Positions 34,918-44,344 are shown, numbered from the stretch's first letter. The stretch: DNA of 64,000 bases from AWTP1-18 sp036504515 (GCA_036504515.1 DASXVA010000012.1:124001-188000); one strand, 5' to 3'. The notes: generated from the sequence alone by a model not told the origin. Program-made: numbers and translations.

Positions 34918-36043
34918 GATGTTCCTCCCGGAACATGGCAAGAAGTTCGATATCGGCAGGAGGCCGCTTTGCCTCTTCCACGAAGTTACGTACTCTGATG
35001 AGCAGTTTTTGCGCCTGAGCTTCGTTCAACTCATGCCCCAGACGCTCCATCACCAACTGAACAGCCCGGGAACCGGAGTGTTTGCCAAGGACAATGCGAT
35101 GGCTGCGACCAACCAGACAGGGATCAAAGGCTTGATAGTTGTTGGGGTCCTTGAGCAGACCATCCACATGGATGCCGGCCTCATGGGTAAAGGCGCCCTC
35201 GCCCACCAGACTTTTCTGCCAGGGAATGGGTCGGCCTGAAGCGATAGCAACCTTGTGGGACAGGCCCAAAAAGCTGTCGAGCATGACGCCCGTCTCGAAT
35301 CCGTAACACTGATGCAAACCGAGAACGACTTCTTCCAACGGTGCATTGCCGGCTCGTTCGCCCAGACCATTCACCGTGGTATTGAGATGGGTCGCACCGG
35401 CCTTGGCAGCTGCCAGCGTGTTGGCAGTCGCCAGCCCCAGATCATCATGGGCATGCATTTCAATGGCCAGATCGGTGGCGGCACGTAAATGGGCAATCCG
35501 CTCATAAACGCCAAAGGGCTCCATCACCCCCAGCGTATCGGCAAAACGCAGGCGACTCGCCCCGGCCTTCTGGGCGGCGTGGGCAATCTGCACTAAAAAG
35601 TCGGGATCGGCGCGAGAAGCGTCCTCCATGCCGAGACAAACCTCCAGACCAGCATCCAATGCCAAAGGCACATGGAAGGCGATCTGATCGAGTAACCAGG
35701 CACGGGTTTGGCGCAACTTATAAGCAAGATGCTGGTCCGAAGCAGGGATGGAGATATCCATCATCTGCGCGCCAAGATCGGCACCCTGTTGAATATCGGC
35801 TTTGTGCATGCGGCACCAGACCATCAGGCGGGCATTCAAGCCTAGACTTGCCACGGCCCGGATGCTCTCCCGCTCCACCTCACCCATGGCCGGGATACCG
35901 ACCTCGAGTTCAGGGACACCGAGAGTGTCCAGTTGCCGGGCGATGTCCAGTTTCTCGTCGAGAGTGAACGCTACCCCTGCAGACTGTTCGCCATCCCGTA
36001 GGGTGGTGTCGTTAATGATGATCTTGCGGCCTGCTGTTTGCAC
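34904..36043 (-). CDS. nifV: Homocitrate synthase NifV
   Basis: 379 residues from a GTG at 36041-36043 with GGAGG eight bases upstream. Motifs of the isopropylmalate/homocitrate synthase family: DTTLRDGEQSAGVAF near residue 13, HAHDDLGLATANTL, NGLGERAGNAPLEEV, GEGAFTHEAGIHVDG and GKHSGS. Homocitrate is a ligand of FeMo-co. It is the first gene of the nif operon. Upstream are a sigma-54-type box and a TGT-N10-ACA NifA site. leuA is excluded by the short length and context. Confidence 0.95.
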   Translation of the reverse strand: MQTAGRKIIINDTTLRDGEQSAGVAFTLDEKLDIARQLDTLGVPELEVGIPAMGEVERESIRAVASLGLNARLMVWCRMHKADIQQGADLGAQMMDISIPASDQHLAYKLRQTRAWLLDQIAFHVPLALDAGLEVCLGMEDASRADPDFLVQIAHAAQKAGASRLRFADTLGVMEPFGVYERIAHLRAATDLAIEMHAHDDLGLATANTLAAAKAGATHLNTTVNGLGERAGNAPLEEVVLGLHQCYGFETGVMLDSFLGLSHKVAIASGRPIPWQKSLVGEGAFTHEAGIHVDGLLKDPNNYQAFDPCLVGRSHRIVLGKHSGSRAVQLVMERLGHELNEAQAQKLLIRVRNFVEEAKRPPADIELLAMFREEHHGYV

Positions 36044-36067
36044 TGGGATTACCTCCAGTGAGCATTG

Positions 36068-36084
36068 AGCAAATCCAGTGCCCA
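36068..36084 (-). promoter_or_regulatory. Sigma-54 promoter of nifV operon
   Basis: Minus strand TGGGCAC-TGGAT-TTGCT matches the -24/-12 consensus (GG-N10-GC) very well. Transcription would start near 36057, only about 12 bases before the GTG start of nifV. Confidence 0.8.
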
Positions 36085-36155
36085 ATAAAAAAAACAATGA
36101 ATTCAACAAACTAAAAAGATACCCAGCGGAGCTTGCAACCATCCCGAAGCCACAT

Positions 36156-36171
36156 TGTCAGAAACACGACA
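36156..36171. promoter_or_regulatory. NifA upstream activating site
   Basis: TGT-CAGAAACACG-ACA, the canonical TGT-N10-ACA NifA site, about 100 bp upstream of the sigma-54 start point. Distance suits NifA activation. Confidence 0.75.
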
Positions 36172-36231
36172 ATCAAGATTTCCCGCTGCCCAGAGAACTA
36201 GTGGCATTCCCGCAGGGGGACGGGCTGCCAA

Positions 36232-36240
36232 TGGTAGAAT
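36232..36240 (+). promoter_or_regulatory. Possible extended -10 for tig
   Basis: TGG-TAGAAT about 84 bp before tig. No -35 found. Confidence 0.4.
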
Positions 36241-36323
36241 CAGCGCCACTTTTTTCTCCCCAGTGGCTTTTGCCCCCGGGGAATTCGTTTTTATGCCCTG
36301 GAATTTTTTAGAAAGCCTTTGAC

Positions 36324-37640
36324 ATGACTCAGGAACAAGTCCAAACCAGCCCCCTGGAGCGCCGCATCGACATGACCGTGGCCATGGCCACCATTGATGT
36401 TGAAGTGGAAAAGCGCCTCAAGCAGATGTCCAAGACCGTGAAGATGGCCGGTTTCCGTCCAGGCAAGGTTCCTTTCAAAATTGTTGCTCAGAACTATGGC
36501 TATCAGGCTCGTTCCGAAGCCATCGGCGCCGCAGTGGAAAAAGCCTTTGGTGAAGAAGCCCAAAAGCAAAATCTGAAGGTCGCTGGCTATCCCCGCTTTG
36601 AACCCAAGAATCCTGACAACGCTGAAGCCAATCGCGAAAAGCTCGAATTCACTGCCGTTTTCGAAGTTTTCCCCGAAATCGTCCTGGCCGACTTGTCTGC
36701 CACTGAAGTTGAAAAAGTCAGTTTCACCGTTACTGATGCAGAAGTGGACAAGACCATTGACGCCCTGCGCAAGCAACGCGTTGGCTACGAATCCACCGAT
36801 CGCGCTTCGCAAAAAGAAGATCGCGTGACCATCGACTTCCTCGGCCGTCTTGATGGCGTCGAGTTCGACGGCGGCAAAGGTGCTGATTACCCCGTCGTCG
36901 TTGGTGGTGGCCAGATGCTGCCCGACTTTGACAAGGGCCTGGAAGGCATGAAGGCTGGCGAAACCAAGACCATTGACGTTGCCTTCCCCGAGGGTTACCA
37001 AGCTCCCAACCTGGCTGGCAAGACAGCCCAGTTCGACCTGACCTGCAAAAAAGTGGAAGCCCCCGTGCTGCCCATAGTTGATGCCGAGTTTGCCAAGCTG
37101 CTGGGCATTGTTGACGGTGATCTGGAAAAGATGCGCAGTGAAGTTCGTGCCAATCTGGAACGCGAAGTAAAGAAACGCCTCCAAAGCCAAGTCAAGAATC
37201 AAGTGATGGAAGCCATCCTCGGCGCCAACCCCATTGAGGTTCCCAAAGCCTTGGTTGACCTGGAAGCCCAGTACATGGTGGAAAACACCAAGCAGGATTT
37301 CAAGTCCCGTGGCATGCCCACCGACAACCTGCCCTTTGAACCCGCTTGGTTCACTCCCCAGGCCTCCCGCCGTGTAAAACTGGGCCTGCTTCTTGCTGAA
37401 GTTGTCAAGGCAAAGGACTTGAAAGCGAAACCTGAACAAGTTCGTGCAGTCGTTGATGAGTTTGCAGCAACCTTTGAGGATCCGCAGGAAGTGGTTCGTT
37501 GGTACTACTCTCAGCCCCAACGCCTGCAAGAAGCGGAATCCCTTGCCACCGAGAATAATGTGGTCGAATGGGTGCTGTCTGTAGCAAAAGTAAAAGAGAA
37601 GACCGTCGATTTTGACGAGCTTATGGGCAATGCGGCGTGA
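36324..37640 (+). CDS. tig: Trigger factor chaperone
   Basis: 438 residues. The N-terminal ribosome-binding domain has the signature GFRPGKVP near residue 43. A FKBP-type isomerase domain (RVTIDFLGRLDGVEFDGGKG, then the GMKAGETKTIDVAFPEGY stretch) and a C-terminal helical chaperone domain follow. It is at the head of tig-clpP-clpX-lon, the standard order in Proteobacteria. All three domains appear intact; the start ATG at 36324 gives the usual N-terminus. Confidence 0.96.
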   Translation: MTQEQVQTSPLERRIDMTVAMATIDVEVEKRLKQMSKTVKMAGFRPGKVPFKIVAQNYGYQARSEAIGAAVEKAFGEEAQKQNLKVAGYPRFEPKNPDNAEANREKLEFTAVFEVFPEIVLADLSATEVEKVSFTVTDAEVDKTIDALRKQRVGYESTDRASQKEDRVTIDFLGRLDGVEFDGGKGADYPVVVGGGQMLPDFDKGLEGMKAGETKTIDVAFPEGYQAPNLAGKTAQFDLTCKKVEAPVLPIVDAEFAKLLGIVDGDLEKMRSEVRANLEREVKKRLQSQVKNQVMEAILGANPIEVPKALVDLEAQYMVENTKQDFKSRGMPTDNLPFEPAWFTPQASRRVKLGLLLAEVVKAKDLKAKPEQVRAVVDEFAATFEDPQEVVRWYYSQPQRLQEAESLATENNVVEWVLSVAKVKEKTVDFDELMGNAA

Positions 37641-37669
37641 TGCTGCCAACCGGATGTAGGGAAACCGAC

Positions 37670-38296
<627 letters not shown>

Positions 38297-38334
38297 GTCT
38301 TTCCTGCCCAACAGCACAACCCTCGGAGACCATC

Positions 38335-39600
38335 ATGACGGACAAAAAAACGAGCACAGAAAAACTGCTCTACTGCTCCTTCTGCGGCAAGAGCCAGCAT
38401 GAAGTCAAAAAGCTGATCGCCGGCCCCTCCGTATTCATCTGCGATGAATGCATTGAGTTGTGCAATGACATCGTTCGTGATGAAGTCCTCGCCGAGCAAG
38501 AAGGCGGCGATGGCACAAACCTGCCCACCCCCCGGGAAATCAACGCCAATCTTGACCAGTACGTTATTGGTCAGGCAGCGGCGAAGCGGATTCTCGCGGT
38601 GGCGGTTTATAACCACTACAAGCGCCTGCGTCACCGCGAAAAAGGTAACGAGGACGTGGAGTTGGCCAAGAGCAACATTCTGCTGGTAGGCCCCACCGGC
38701 TCCGGTAAGACGCTGCTCGCCCAGACGCTGGCTCGCATGCTCAACGTCCCCTTCGTAATGGCTGACGCCACCACGCTGACCGAAGCGGGTTATGTCGGCG
38801 AAGACGTCGAGAACATCATCCAGAAGCTTCTGCAAAAGTGCGACTACGAAGTGGACAAGGCCCAGCAAGGCATTGTCTATATCGACGAAATCGACAAGAT
38901 TTCCCGCAAATCTGACAACCCTTCCATTACCCGCGACGTTTCAGGTGAAGGTGTGCAGCAGGCCCTGCTCAAGCTGATCGAAGGTACCACGGCTTCCGTT
39001 CCGCCCCAGGGTGGCCGCAAACATCCGAACCAGGACTTCGTTCAGGTGGATACCACCAACATCCTGTTCATCTGTGGTGGTGCTTTCGATGGACTGGACA
39101 AGGTCATCCGTAACCGTTCCGACAAGTCCGGTATCGGCTTTGGCGCCGAAGTGAAGAGCAAAGACACCAAGGACGTCACCACCACCCTCAAACAGGTGGA
39201 GCCCGAAGATCTGGTCAAATTCGGCCTGATCCCCGAGTTTGTGGGCCGTCTGCCCGTGATCGCGACTTTGCAAGAACTGGATGAAGCAGCTCTGGTGGAA
39301 ATCCTTCTTGAGCCCAAGAACGCCCTGATCAAACAGTATCAAAAGCTGTTTGCCATGGAAGGCGTAGAGCTTGAAATTCGCCCTACTGCCATCCAGGCCA
39401 TTGCCCGGCGCGCCCTCAAGCGCAAGACCGGCGCCCGCGGCCTGCGCTCTATTCTTGAAAATGTGCTGCTCGACACCATGTACGAGTTGCCCACCATGGA
39501 AAACGTTACCAAGGTGGTTATCGACGAAAACATGATCGAAGGCAACGCCCAGCCGATCCTGATTTACGCCGAACAGCCCAAGGTTTCCGGCGCAAACTGA
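38335..39600 (+). CDS. clpX: ClpX unfoldase subunit
   Basis: 421 residues. An N-terminal zinc-binding domain with four cysteines (CSFCGKSQHEV near residue 15, then CDECIELC) is followed by the AAA+ core with Walker A GPTGSGKTLLAQTL and Walker B-like IDEIDKISRKS. ATPase that unfolds substrates for ClpP. 38 bp downstream of clpP. Confidence 0.97.
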   Translation: MTDKKTSTEKLLYCSFCGKSQHEVKKLIAGPSVFICDECIELCNDIVRDEVLAEQEGGDGTNLPTPREINANLDQYVIGQAAAKRILAVAVYNHYKRLRHREKGNEDVELAKSNILLVGPTGSGKTLLAQTLARMLNVPFVMADATTLTEAGYVGEDVENIIQKLLQKCDYEVDKAQQGIVYIDEIDKISRKSDNPSITRDVSGEGVQQALLKLIEGTTASVPPQGGRKHPNQDFVQVDTTNILFICGGAFDGLDKVIRNRSDKSGIGFGAEVKSKDTKDVTTTLKQVEPEDLVKFGLIPEFVGRLPVIATLQELDEAALVEILLEPKNALIKQYQKLFAMEGVELEIRPTAIQAIARRALKRKTGARGLRSILENVLLDTMYELPTMENVTKVVIDENMIEGNAQPILIYAEQPKVSGAN

Positions 39601-39699
39601 AAGTAATACTGCGGCACCCTGCAATGGGGTGTAGTACCCTTGAAACGGAGTGGGGTCGCCCCCATATCCGTCTCAAGGTACCAACTTAAAGGACAAGCC

Positions 39700-42114
39700 A
39701 TGTCTGGCGAACTCGATCTCCCCCAAGAGAAATTGCAACTGCCCCTGCTCCCCCTGCGTGATGTGGTGGTTTTCCCCCATATGGTCATTCCCCTTTTCGT
39801 GGGAAGGCCCAAGTCCATCAAGGCGCTGGAAATGGCCATGGAAACCGGCAAAAGCATTCTGCTGGTCGCCCAGAAATCGGCCGCAAAGGATGAACCGGAT
39901 ACCACCGACCTGTATGGCATCGGTTGTATCGCCAACGTCCTGCAGATGCTCAAACTGCCTGACGGCACCGTTAAGGTTCTGGTGGAAGGTGCGCAACGGG
40001 CCAAAGTTGAACAAGTTGAAGACCTGAAAAACGTCTTCACTGCCGACGTTACCCCCATCATTACCGATGAAGTGGGCAACCACGAAATCGAGGCCATGCG
40101 CCGCGCCATCCTGGCTCAGTTCGACCAGTATGTAAAACTGAACAAGAAGATTCCGCCGGAGATCCTTACCTCCTTGGCTGGCATTGAAGAAGCCGGCCGC
40201 CTGGCCGACACCATCGCAGCCCATCTGCCCCTCAAGCTCGAACTCAAGCAGGAAGTATTGGAACTGTTTGATGTGGGTGATCGCCTTGAAAAGCTGCTGG
40301 GGCAATTGGAAACTGAACTGGACATCCTCCAGGTTGAAAAGCGCATCCGTGGCCGTGTCAAACGCCAGATGGAAAAAAGCCAGCGCGAGTACTACCTGAA
40401 CGAACAGGTCAAAGCCATTCAAAAAGAGCTCGGCGAAGGTGAAGAAGGTGCCGATCTTGAGGAAATGGACAAGAAGATCAAGCTGGCCGGCATGCCCAAG
40501 GAAGCCCTGGCCAAGGCCCAGTCTGAATTCAAGAAGCTCAAGTTGATGTCCCCCATGTCGGCGGAAGCCACGGTGGTACGCAACTACATCGACACCTTGG
40601 TGGGCCTGCCTTGGAAGAAGAAATCACGCATCTCCAAAGATCTGGCCGGCGCTGAAAAAGTGCTGGACAAGGATCACTACGGTCTCGAAAAGGTCAAGGA
40701 ACGCATCGTCGAGTATCTTGCCGTCCAGCAACGAGTCGACAAGGTTAAGGCCCCAATTCTCTGCTTGGTTGGCCCTCCCGGTGTTGGCAAGACCTCTCTG
40801 GGTCAATCCATCGCCAAGGCTACCAATCGCAAATTCATCCGTATGGCACTTGGTGGCGTCCGTGACGAAGCTGAAATTCGTGGTCACCGTCGTACCTACA
40901 TCGGCTCTATGCCCGGCAAGATTTTGCAGAGCATGACCAAGGTTGGCGTCAAGAATCCTCTATTCCTGCTCGACGAAGTGGACAAGCTTGGTCAGGACTT
41001 CCGTGGAGACCCCTCCTCCGCCCTGCTGGAAGTGCTTGATCCCGAGCAAAACCATACGTTTCAGGATCATTACATCGAAGTCGACTTCGACCTTTCCGAT
41101 GTCATGTTCGTGGCCACGGCCAACTCCCTGCACATCCCCGCTGCACTGCTGGACCGGATGGAAGTTATCCGTCTCTCCGGCTACACCGAAGATGAGAAGG
41201 TCAACATCGCCCATCGCTATCTACTGCCCAAGCAGATGAAAAACAATGGCGTGAAACGGGATGAACTCTCGGTGACGGAAGATGCCCTGCGCGACATCGT
41301 TCGTTACTACACCCGGGAAGCTGGCGTTCGTTCCATGGAACGGGAAATCTCCAAGATTTGCCGCAAGGTCATCAAGACCCTCGTTCTGCGTCAGCGCAAG
41401 AACAAGATCGTCGTTAACGACAAAAACCTGGATAAGTATTTGGGCGTCCGTCGCTACAGTTTTGGCATGGCCGAAAAGGAAAATCAGATCGGCCAAGTTA
41501 CAGGTCTGGCATGGACAGAAGTCGGTGGCGAACTGCTAACCATTGAATCCGTTGCCCTCCCTGGCAAGGGCAAGACCATGACCACCGGCAAACTGGGTGA
41601 AGTCATGCAGGAATCTATCCAGGCAGCCCTCAGCGTGGTTCGCAAGCGGGCGAAGACCCTTGGCATCAAGGAAGACTTCTATCAGAACTGCGATATCCAC
41701 ATCCACTTGCCTGAAGGTGCAACCCCGAAAGATGGCCCTTCTGCCGGCATCGCAATCACGACGGCACTAGTTTCCGTCCTGACTGGTATCCCGGTCCGCG
41801 CTGACGTAGCCATGACCGGTGAAATCACCCTGCGCGGCGAAGTGCTGCCCATCGGTGGTCTTAAAGAAAAGCTTCTGGCTGCGGTTCGTGGTGGTATTCG
41901 CCTCGCGCTCATCCCTGAAGAAAACGTCAAGGATCTTGCCGAGATTCCCGACACCATCAAGAACCGCATTGAAATCTCTCCTGTGAAATGGATCGACCAA
42001 GTGCTGGAGCTTGCACTGGAACGGGTGCCAGAACCTTTGCCGGAACCTACTGAACCTGTTGCTTCCAAAGAAGCAGAAGCGACTGCAACCATAGCAGCAG
42101 TCGTGAAACACTAA
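39700..42114 (+). CDS. lon: ATP-dependent protease Lon
   Basis: 804 residues from ATG 39700; an upstream in-frame ATG at 39640 lacks family similarity. The Lon N-terminal substrate domain has LPLLPLRDVVVFPHMVIPLFVGRP, abbreviated. Walker A is GPPGVGKTSLGQSIA, and the Ser-Lys protease domain has KDGPSAGIAITTALVS with GEITLRGEVLPIGGLKEK near the C-terminus. Cytoplasmic quality-control protease. It is the last gene of the tig-clpPX-lon block, followed by tRNA-Val. Confidence 0.97.
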   Translation: MSGELDLPQEKLQLPLLPLRDVVVFPHMVIPLFVGRPKSIKALEMAMETGKSILLVAQKSAAKDEPDTTDLYGIGCIANVLQMLKLPDGTVKVLVEGAQRAKVEQVEDLKNVFTADVTPIITDEVGNHEIEAMRRAILAQFDQYVKLNKKIPPEILTSLAGIEEAGRLADTIAAHLPLKLELKQEVLELFDVGDRLEKLLGQLETELDILQVEKRIRGRVKRQMEKSQREYYLNEQVKAIQKELGEGEEGADLEEMDKKIKLAGMPKEALAKAQSEFKKLKLMSPMSAEATVVRNYIDTLVGLPWKKKSRISKDLAGAEKVLDKDHYGLEKVKERIVEYLAVQQRVDKVKAPILCLVGPPGVGKTSLGQSIAKATNRKFIRMALGGVRDEAEIRGHRRTYIGSMPGKILQSMTKVGVKNPLFLLDEVDKLGQDFRGDPSSALLEVLDPEQNHTFQDHYIEVDFDLSDVMFVATANSLHIPAALLDRMEVIRLSGYTEDEKVNIAHRYLLPKQMKNNGVKRDELSVTEDALRDIVRYYTREAGVRSMEREISKICRKVIKTLVLRQRKNKIVVNDKNLDKYLGVRRYSFGMAEKENQIGQVTGLAWTEVGGELLTIESVALPGKGKTMTTGKLGEVMQESIQAALSVVRKRAKTLGIKEDFYQNCDIHIHLPEGATPKDGPSAGIAITTALVSVLTGIPVRADVAMTGEITLRGEVLPIGGLKEKLLAAVRGGIRLALIPEENVKDLAEIPDTIKNRIEISPVKWIDQVLELALERVPEPLPEPTEPVASKEAEATATIAAVVKH

Positions 42115-42146
42115 AGAGGAAGTAACAAAAAAACTGCAAATGTGGT

Positions 42147-42152
42147 TATAAT
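42147..42152 (+). promoter_or_regulatory. -10 element of the tRNA-Val/tRNA-Asp unit
   Basis: Perfect TATAAT 21 bp before tRNA-Val. A weak TAACAA -35 lies 18 bp upstream. Confidence 0.65.
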
Positions 42153-42173
42153 TTGCGCCCCGTTAAACGGAAC

Positions 42174-42249
42174 GGGTGCTTAGCTCAGTTGGTAGAGCGT
42201 CGCCCTTACAAGGCGAATGTCGGCGGTTCGACCCCGTCAGCACCCACCA
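42174..42249 (+). tRNA. tRNA-Val(TAC)
   Basis: Acceptor GGGTGCT/AGCACCC, D-loop AGCTCAGTTGGTAGAGC, anticodon loop CTTACAA (anticodon TAC), T-arm CGGTTCGACCCCG, encoded CCA. 76 nt. Confidence 0.97.
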
Positions 42250-42272
42250 AAGCCTCACGGCTTACCGGGATT

Positions 42273-42349
42273 GGAGTGGTAGTTCAGTTGGTTAGAATAC
42301 CGGCCTGTCACGCCGGGGGTCGCGGGTTCGAGTCCCGTCCACTCCGCCA
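42273..42349 (+). tRNA. tRNA-Asp(GTC)
   Basis: Acceptor GGAGTGG/CCACTCC, anticodon GTC in the loop CTGTCAC, T-arm CGGGTTCGAGTCCCG, encoded CCA. 77 nt. Its 3' end resembles the short fragments flanking the following island. Confidence 0.97.
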
Positions 42350-42358
42350 ACTATAAAG

Positions 42359-42408
42359 AAGCCTTTTTTCTCAATCGAATAAATCGGTTAGGAATTAAGG
42401 CTTTTTTG
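42359..42408 (+). terminator. Terminator after tRNA-Asp
   Basis: AAGCCTT at 42359-42365 pairs with AAGGCTT at 42397-42403, followed by TTTT. Long loop. Confidence 0.6.
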
Positions 42409-42463
42409 TTTGATTAAGCTCACAAACCCAAGTGCCTTAATTATTCGGAGATCGGGTTCCAGC

Positions 42464-42520
42464 CCCATCTTCTCCATCCAATATCAGCTAAAGAGCCATC
42501 CTTCCTAAGGGTGTTTTTTT
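42464..42520 (+). repeat. Left island boundary: tRNA-3'-end-like repeat plus terminator
   Basis: CCCATCTTCTCC followed by ATCCA resembles the 3' end of a tRNA (T-loop-like GGTTCCAGCC lies just before). Then the hairpin CATCCTT/AAGGGTG with a T7 run (42497-42520). The same arrangement, CCCATCTACTCC-GCCA then GCCATCC hairpin, occurs at 46839-46891. Within 42350-42761 no gene is called; the rest is this repeat and the terminators listed. Confidence 0.55.
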
Positions 42521-42617
42521 GTTTCTAATCATCAGACACCATCCCCTGCTAGCCAGCCCTGCTTTGATTTCAAGGTGAAAACTCAAACGCTAAACAGCAT
42601 TATTCGACTCATTTAAA

Positions 42618-42642
42618 GAAAAAACCCGCCACAAGGACGGGT
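42618..42642 (-). terminator. Terminator for the 64-residue gene
   Basis: AACCCGCC and GGACGGGT stem, with an A-run on the left that is a U-run on the minus strand. Same 19-base stem-loop as the plus-strand terminator at 21993. Confidence 0.75.
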
Positions 42643-42761
42643 CAATAGTTTCACTAGGAGGGAGTTACCGTTCCAAGTATATGAGCCTCCCACTTGAGCT
42701 ACGAGATCAGTTGTGTAATTTCCTGTATCTGTAAAAGCACCAGAGCTTGGGGAAAAGTAAT

Positions 42762-42956
42762 TCAAGCCTGGACGTTGATTACCTGACCAATCTTTTGCCC
42801 GCTCATGTTCACTGTCGATGAGAGCGGCGACGGAGAAGTTTTAATACTACTGTCGTCAGAATCACCGTCATTATCGCGAGCCCCCTTCACTTCTGCTGCT
42901 TCGGGAGTTCGCACTGTAGTGGGTGTGTATGTACTTGTTGCGCTTCCTACGTTCAT
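42762..42956 (-). CDS. Small acidic secreted-type protein with GQVINVQA tail
   Basis: 64 residues. No signal peptide and no known domain. N-terminus Ser/Thr rich (NVGSATSTYTPTTVRTPE). Central acidic D-N-D-G-D-S-D-D run at residues 28-35. C-terminal GQKIGQVINVQA. It has GAGGAA six bases before its ATG. The D-x-D-G segment resembles calcium loops but is too short to count as an EF-hand. It is the outermost gene of the unusual island. Function unknown. Confidence 0.65.
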   Translation of the reverse strand: MNVGSATSTYTPTTVRTPEAAEVKGARDNDGDSDDSSIKTSPSPLSSTVNMSGQKIGQVINVQA

Positions 42957-43019
42957 GATGTGTTCCTCTGTTTGATGGGAGCGCGACTTTTGCGCTCAAG
43001 ATTATTAACGTCGCCCTAG

Positions 43020-43403
43020 CTATGCCTTCTTATTCAAGAGCATTCCTTGCATGCTTGTGATCTCTTGATTCAATTTCAGGACTTCTTCTGACGGAATTTG
43101 CCTGATGACATCTTTGGTTGCTGGATCCATGACTTTGATAACAGTTTGCCCCGATCCAGAATCAATGGAAAAGTCCAAGCTTGGAGCTGCGGCACTCAAC
43201 TTTTGCTGAACTGCGTCAAACATCTTCTTAAAAGCTTCGTTACCAAGAGGCTTTTCTGGTGTGACGGACGTGGTCTGTTTAGGCAGTTCGATCGTTGGTA
43301 TCGCGTGAGGCGAAGCCGCGCCCGCCCCTTGCAACGGGGCTCCTGTGCCGTTAAGAAAAACAGCGGCTTGAGGCGAACCTCCAGTAGTGGAAATAGTAGT
43401 CAT
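43020..43403 (-). CDS. FlaG-like protein
   Basis: 127 residues from ATG 43401-43403 (AGGA six bases upstream). The C-terminal 50 residues follow the FlaG pattern: LDFSIDSGSGQTVIKVMDPATKDV, abbreviated, then IRQIPSEEVLKLNQEI and the tail MQGMLLNKKA. The N-terminal half is a low-complexity Thr/Ala/Pro stretch. True FlaG normally sits beside flagellin or fliD genes; this one is among Ser-rich hypothetical genes. It may act as a secreted or surface-associated accessory protein, but the function of FlaG itself is poorly known. Confidence 0.7.
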   Translation of the reverse strand: MTTISTTGGSPQAAVFLNGTGAPLQGAGAASPHAIPTIELPKQTTSVTPEKPLGNEAFKKMFDAVQQKLSAAAPSLDFSIDSGSGQTVIKVMDPATKDVIRQIPSEEVLKLNQEITSMQGMLLNKKA

Positions 43404-43429
43404 AGCCAATCCTTAACTAACTTTCAAAC

Positions 43430-44146
43430 TCAAGCGGCTTGAGTGTTAATCAAGTTGCCGGTGCTACTTAACCCACTATTGTTTTGCAGATTTTGCACAA
43501 GCGTGCTCAAAAACCTCTGTAAATCCGGTGAAGTAGAACTCGTCGCCGTATCTGTCGTTCCACTTGCCGTTGAGGATGAAAGGGCTTTCACCAAGTTTTG
43601 AAAGGAAGCACTCAAGTCTGAGGTAGCTGATGTACTTGTGCTGTTACCCGAGCCATTAAGTGATTGGACCAAACCCTGTAAGCGACTCGTCAAGTCTCCG
43701 TAACCTGATACTGCTTTGCTACCGCTTTGGCTTGCATCTTTGTCACCGTCAGCGTCTGAGGCCTGCTGACCGCTGCCGCCTGAAGATAGGGCTTGAAATA
43801 ACGAATGCATAAAAGCATGCAGTGCTTGACCAACATTTTGGCCATTACTTGAAGCGGAGCTGTTTGTATCGTTATTTGCTGTGCTTGATGAAGTCGCAGT
43901 CGTTGCCGGAGTGCTGATGATTTGTCCAGCTTGCCCAAGACCCAATTGGCTCAACGTCTGTTTAATCGCCGCTAGTACTTGACCGCCGCCTTTTGAACCT
44001 CGCGAGCGCCCTGTACCACTGCTACCGTCACCGTCCCCATCTTGATCCACCCCTATTGCACGAGAGGTAGTACTGCTGGAACTGGCTTGAACGAGATTGC
44101 CCAGGTAGTTTGTACTGCTGCCTATTGTTGTCATGATTGACCCCAT
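43430..44146 (-). CDS. Ser/Thr-rich protein with acidic loops and GNLINTQAA tail
   Basis: 238 residues from ATG 44144-44146 (AGGA seven bases before); an upstream ATG would give a longer form. Alternating low-complexity Ser/Thr/Gly tracts and amphipathic helices (ALHAFMHSLFQALSSG, LTSRLQGLVQSLNGSG, FQNLVKALSSS, LQRFLSTLVQNLQNN). Two acidic clusters, DQDGDGDG near the N-terminus and DADGDKD mid-protein, resemble calcium-binding loops. No signal peptide. The C-terminus GNLINTQAA echoes the neighbours. Likely secreted or surface-associated; function unknown. Confidence 0.65.
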   Translation of the reverse strand: MGSIMTTIGSSTNYLGNLVQASSSSTTSRAIGVDQDGDGDGSSGTGRSRGSKGGGQVLAAIKQTLSQLGLGQAGQIISTPATTATSSSTANNDTNSSASSNGQNVGQALHAFMHSLFQALSSGGSGQQASDADGDKDASQSGSKAVSGYGDLTSRLQGLVQSLNGSGNSTSTSATSDLSASFQNLVKALSSSTASGTTDTATSSTSPDLQRFLSTLVQNLQNNSGLSSTGNLINTQAA

Positions 44147-44344
44147 TTGCGATTCCTGCGGGCGAAATACCCGACTCTCGATTTTTACTAACGACAACTT
44201 GAGCTCAATCTTTAGCGCTAGGTTGTTAACAAATGTTAACAACTAGTGAAATCTCTCGAGTAAGGCATGGCAAATGCAGGGCTCTGAGCATGATCTGCTG
44301 ACTTGACGGGAATCACGCAAGCCAGCCATTAAAAGCGGATTTCC

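Noticed and set aside
36121..36160. Alternative sigma-54 box TGGC...TTGCA upstream of nifV
   Set aside because: The spacing between GG and GC is 13, not 10; the box at 36068-36084 fits far better.
42642..42761. Minus-strand reading frame giving NQRPGLNYFSPSSGAF-like sequence before the terminator
   Set aside because: It overlaps the end of the 64-residue gene in another frame, lacks a start and ends inside the terminator; may be chance.
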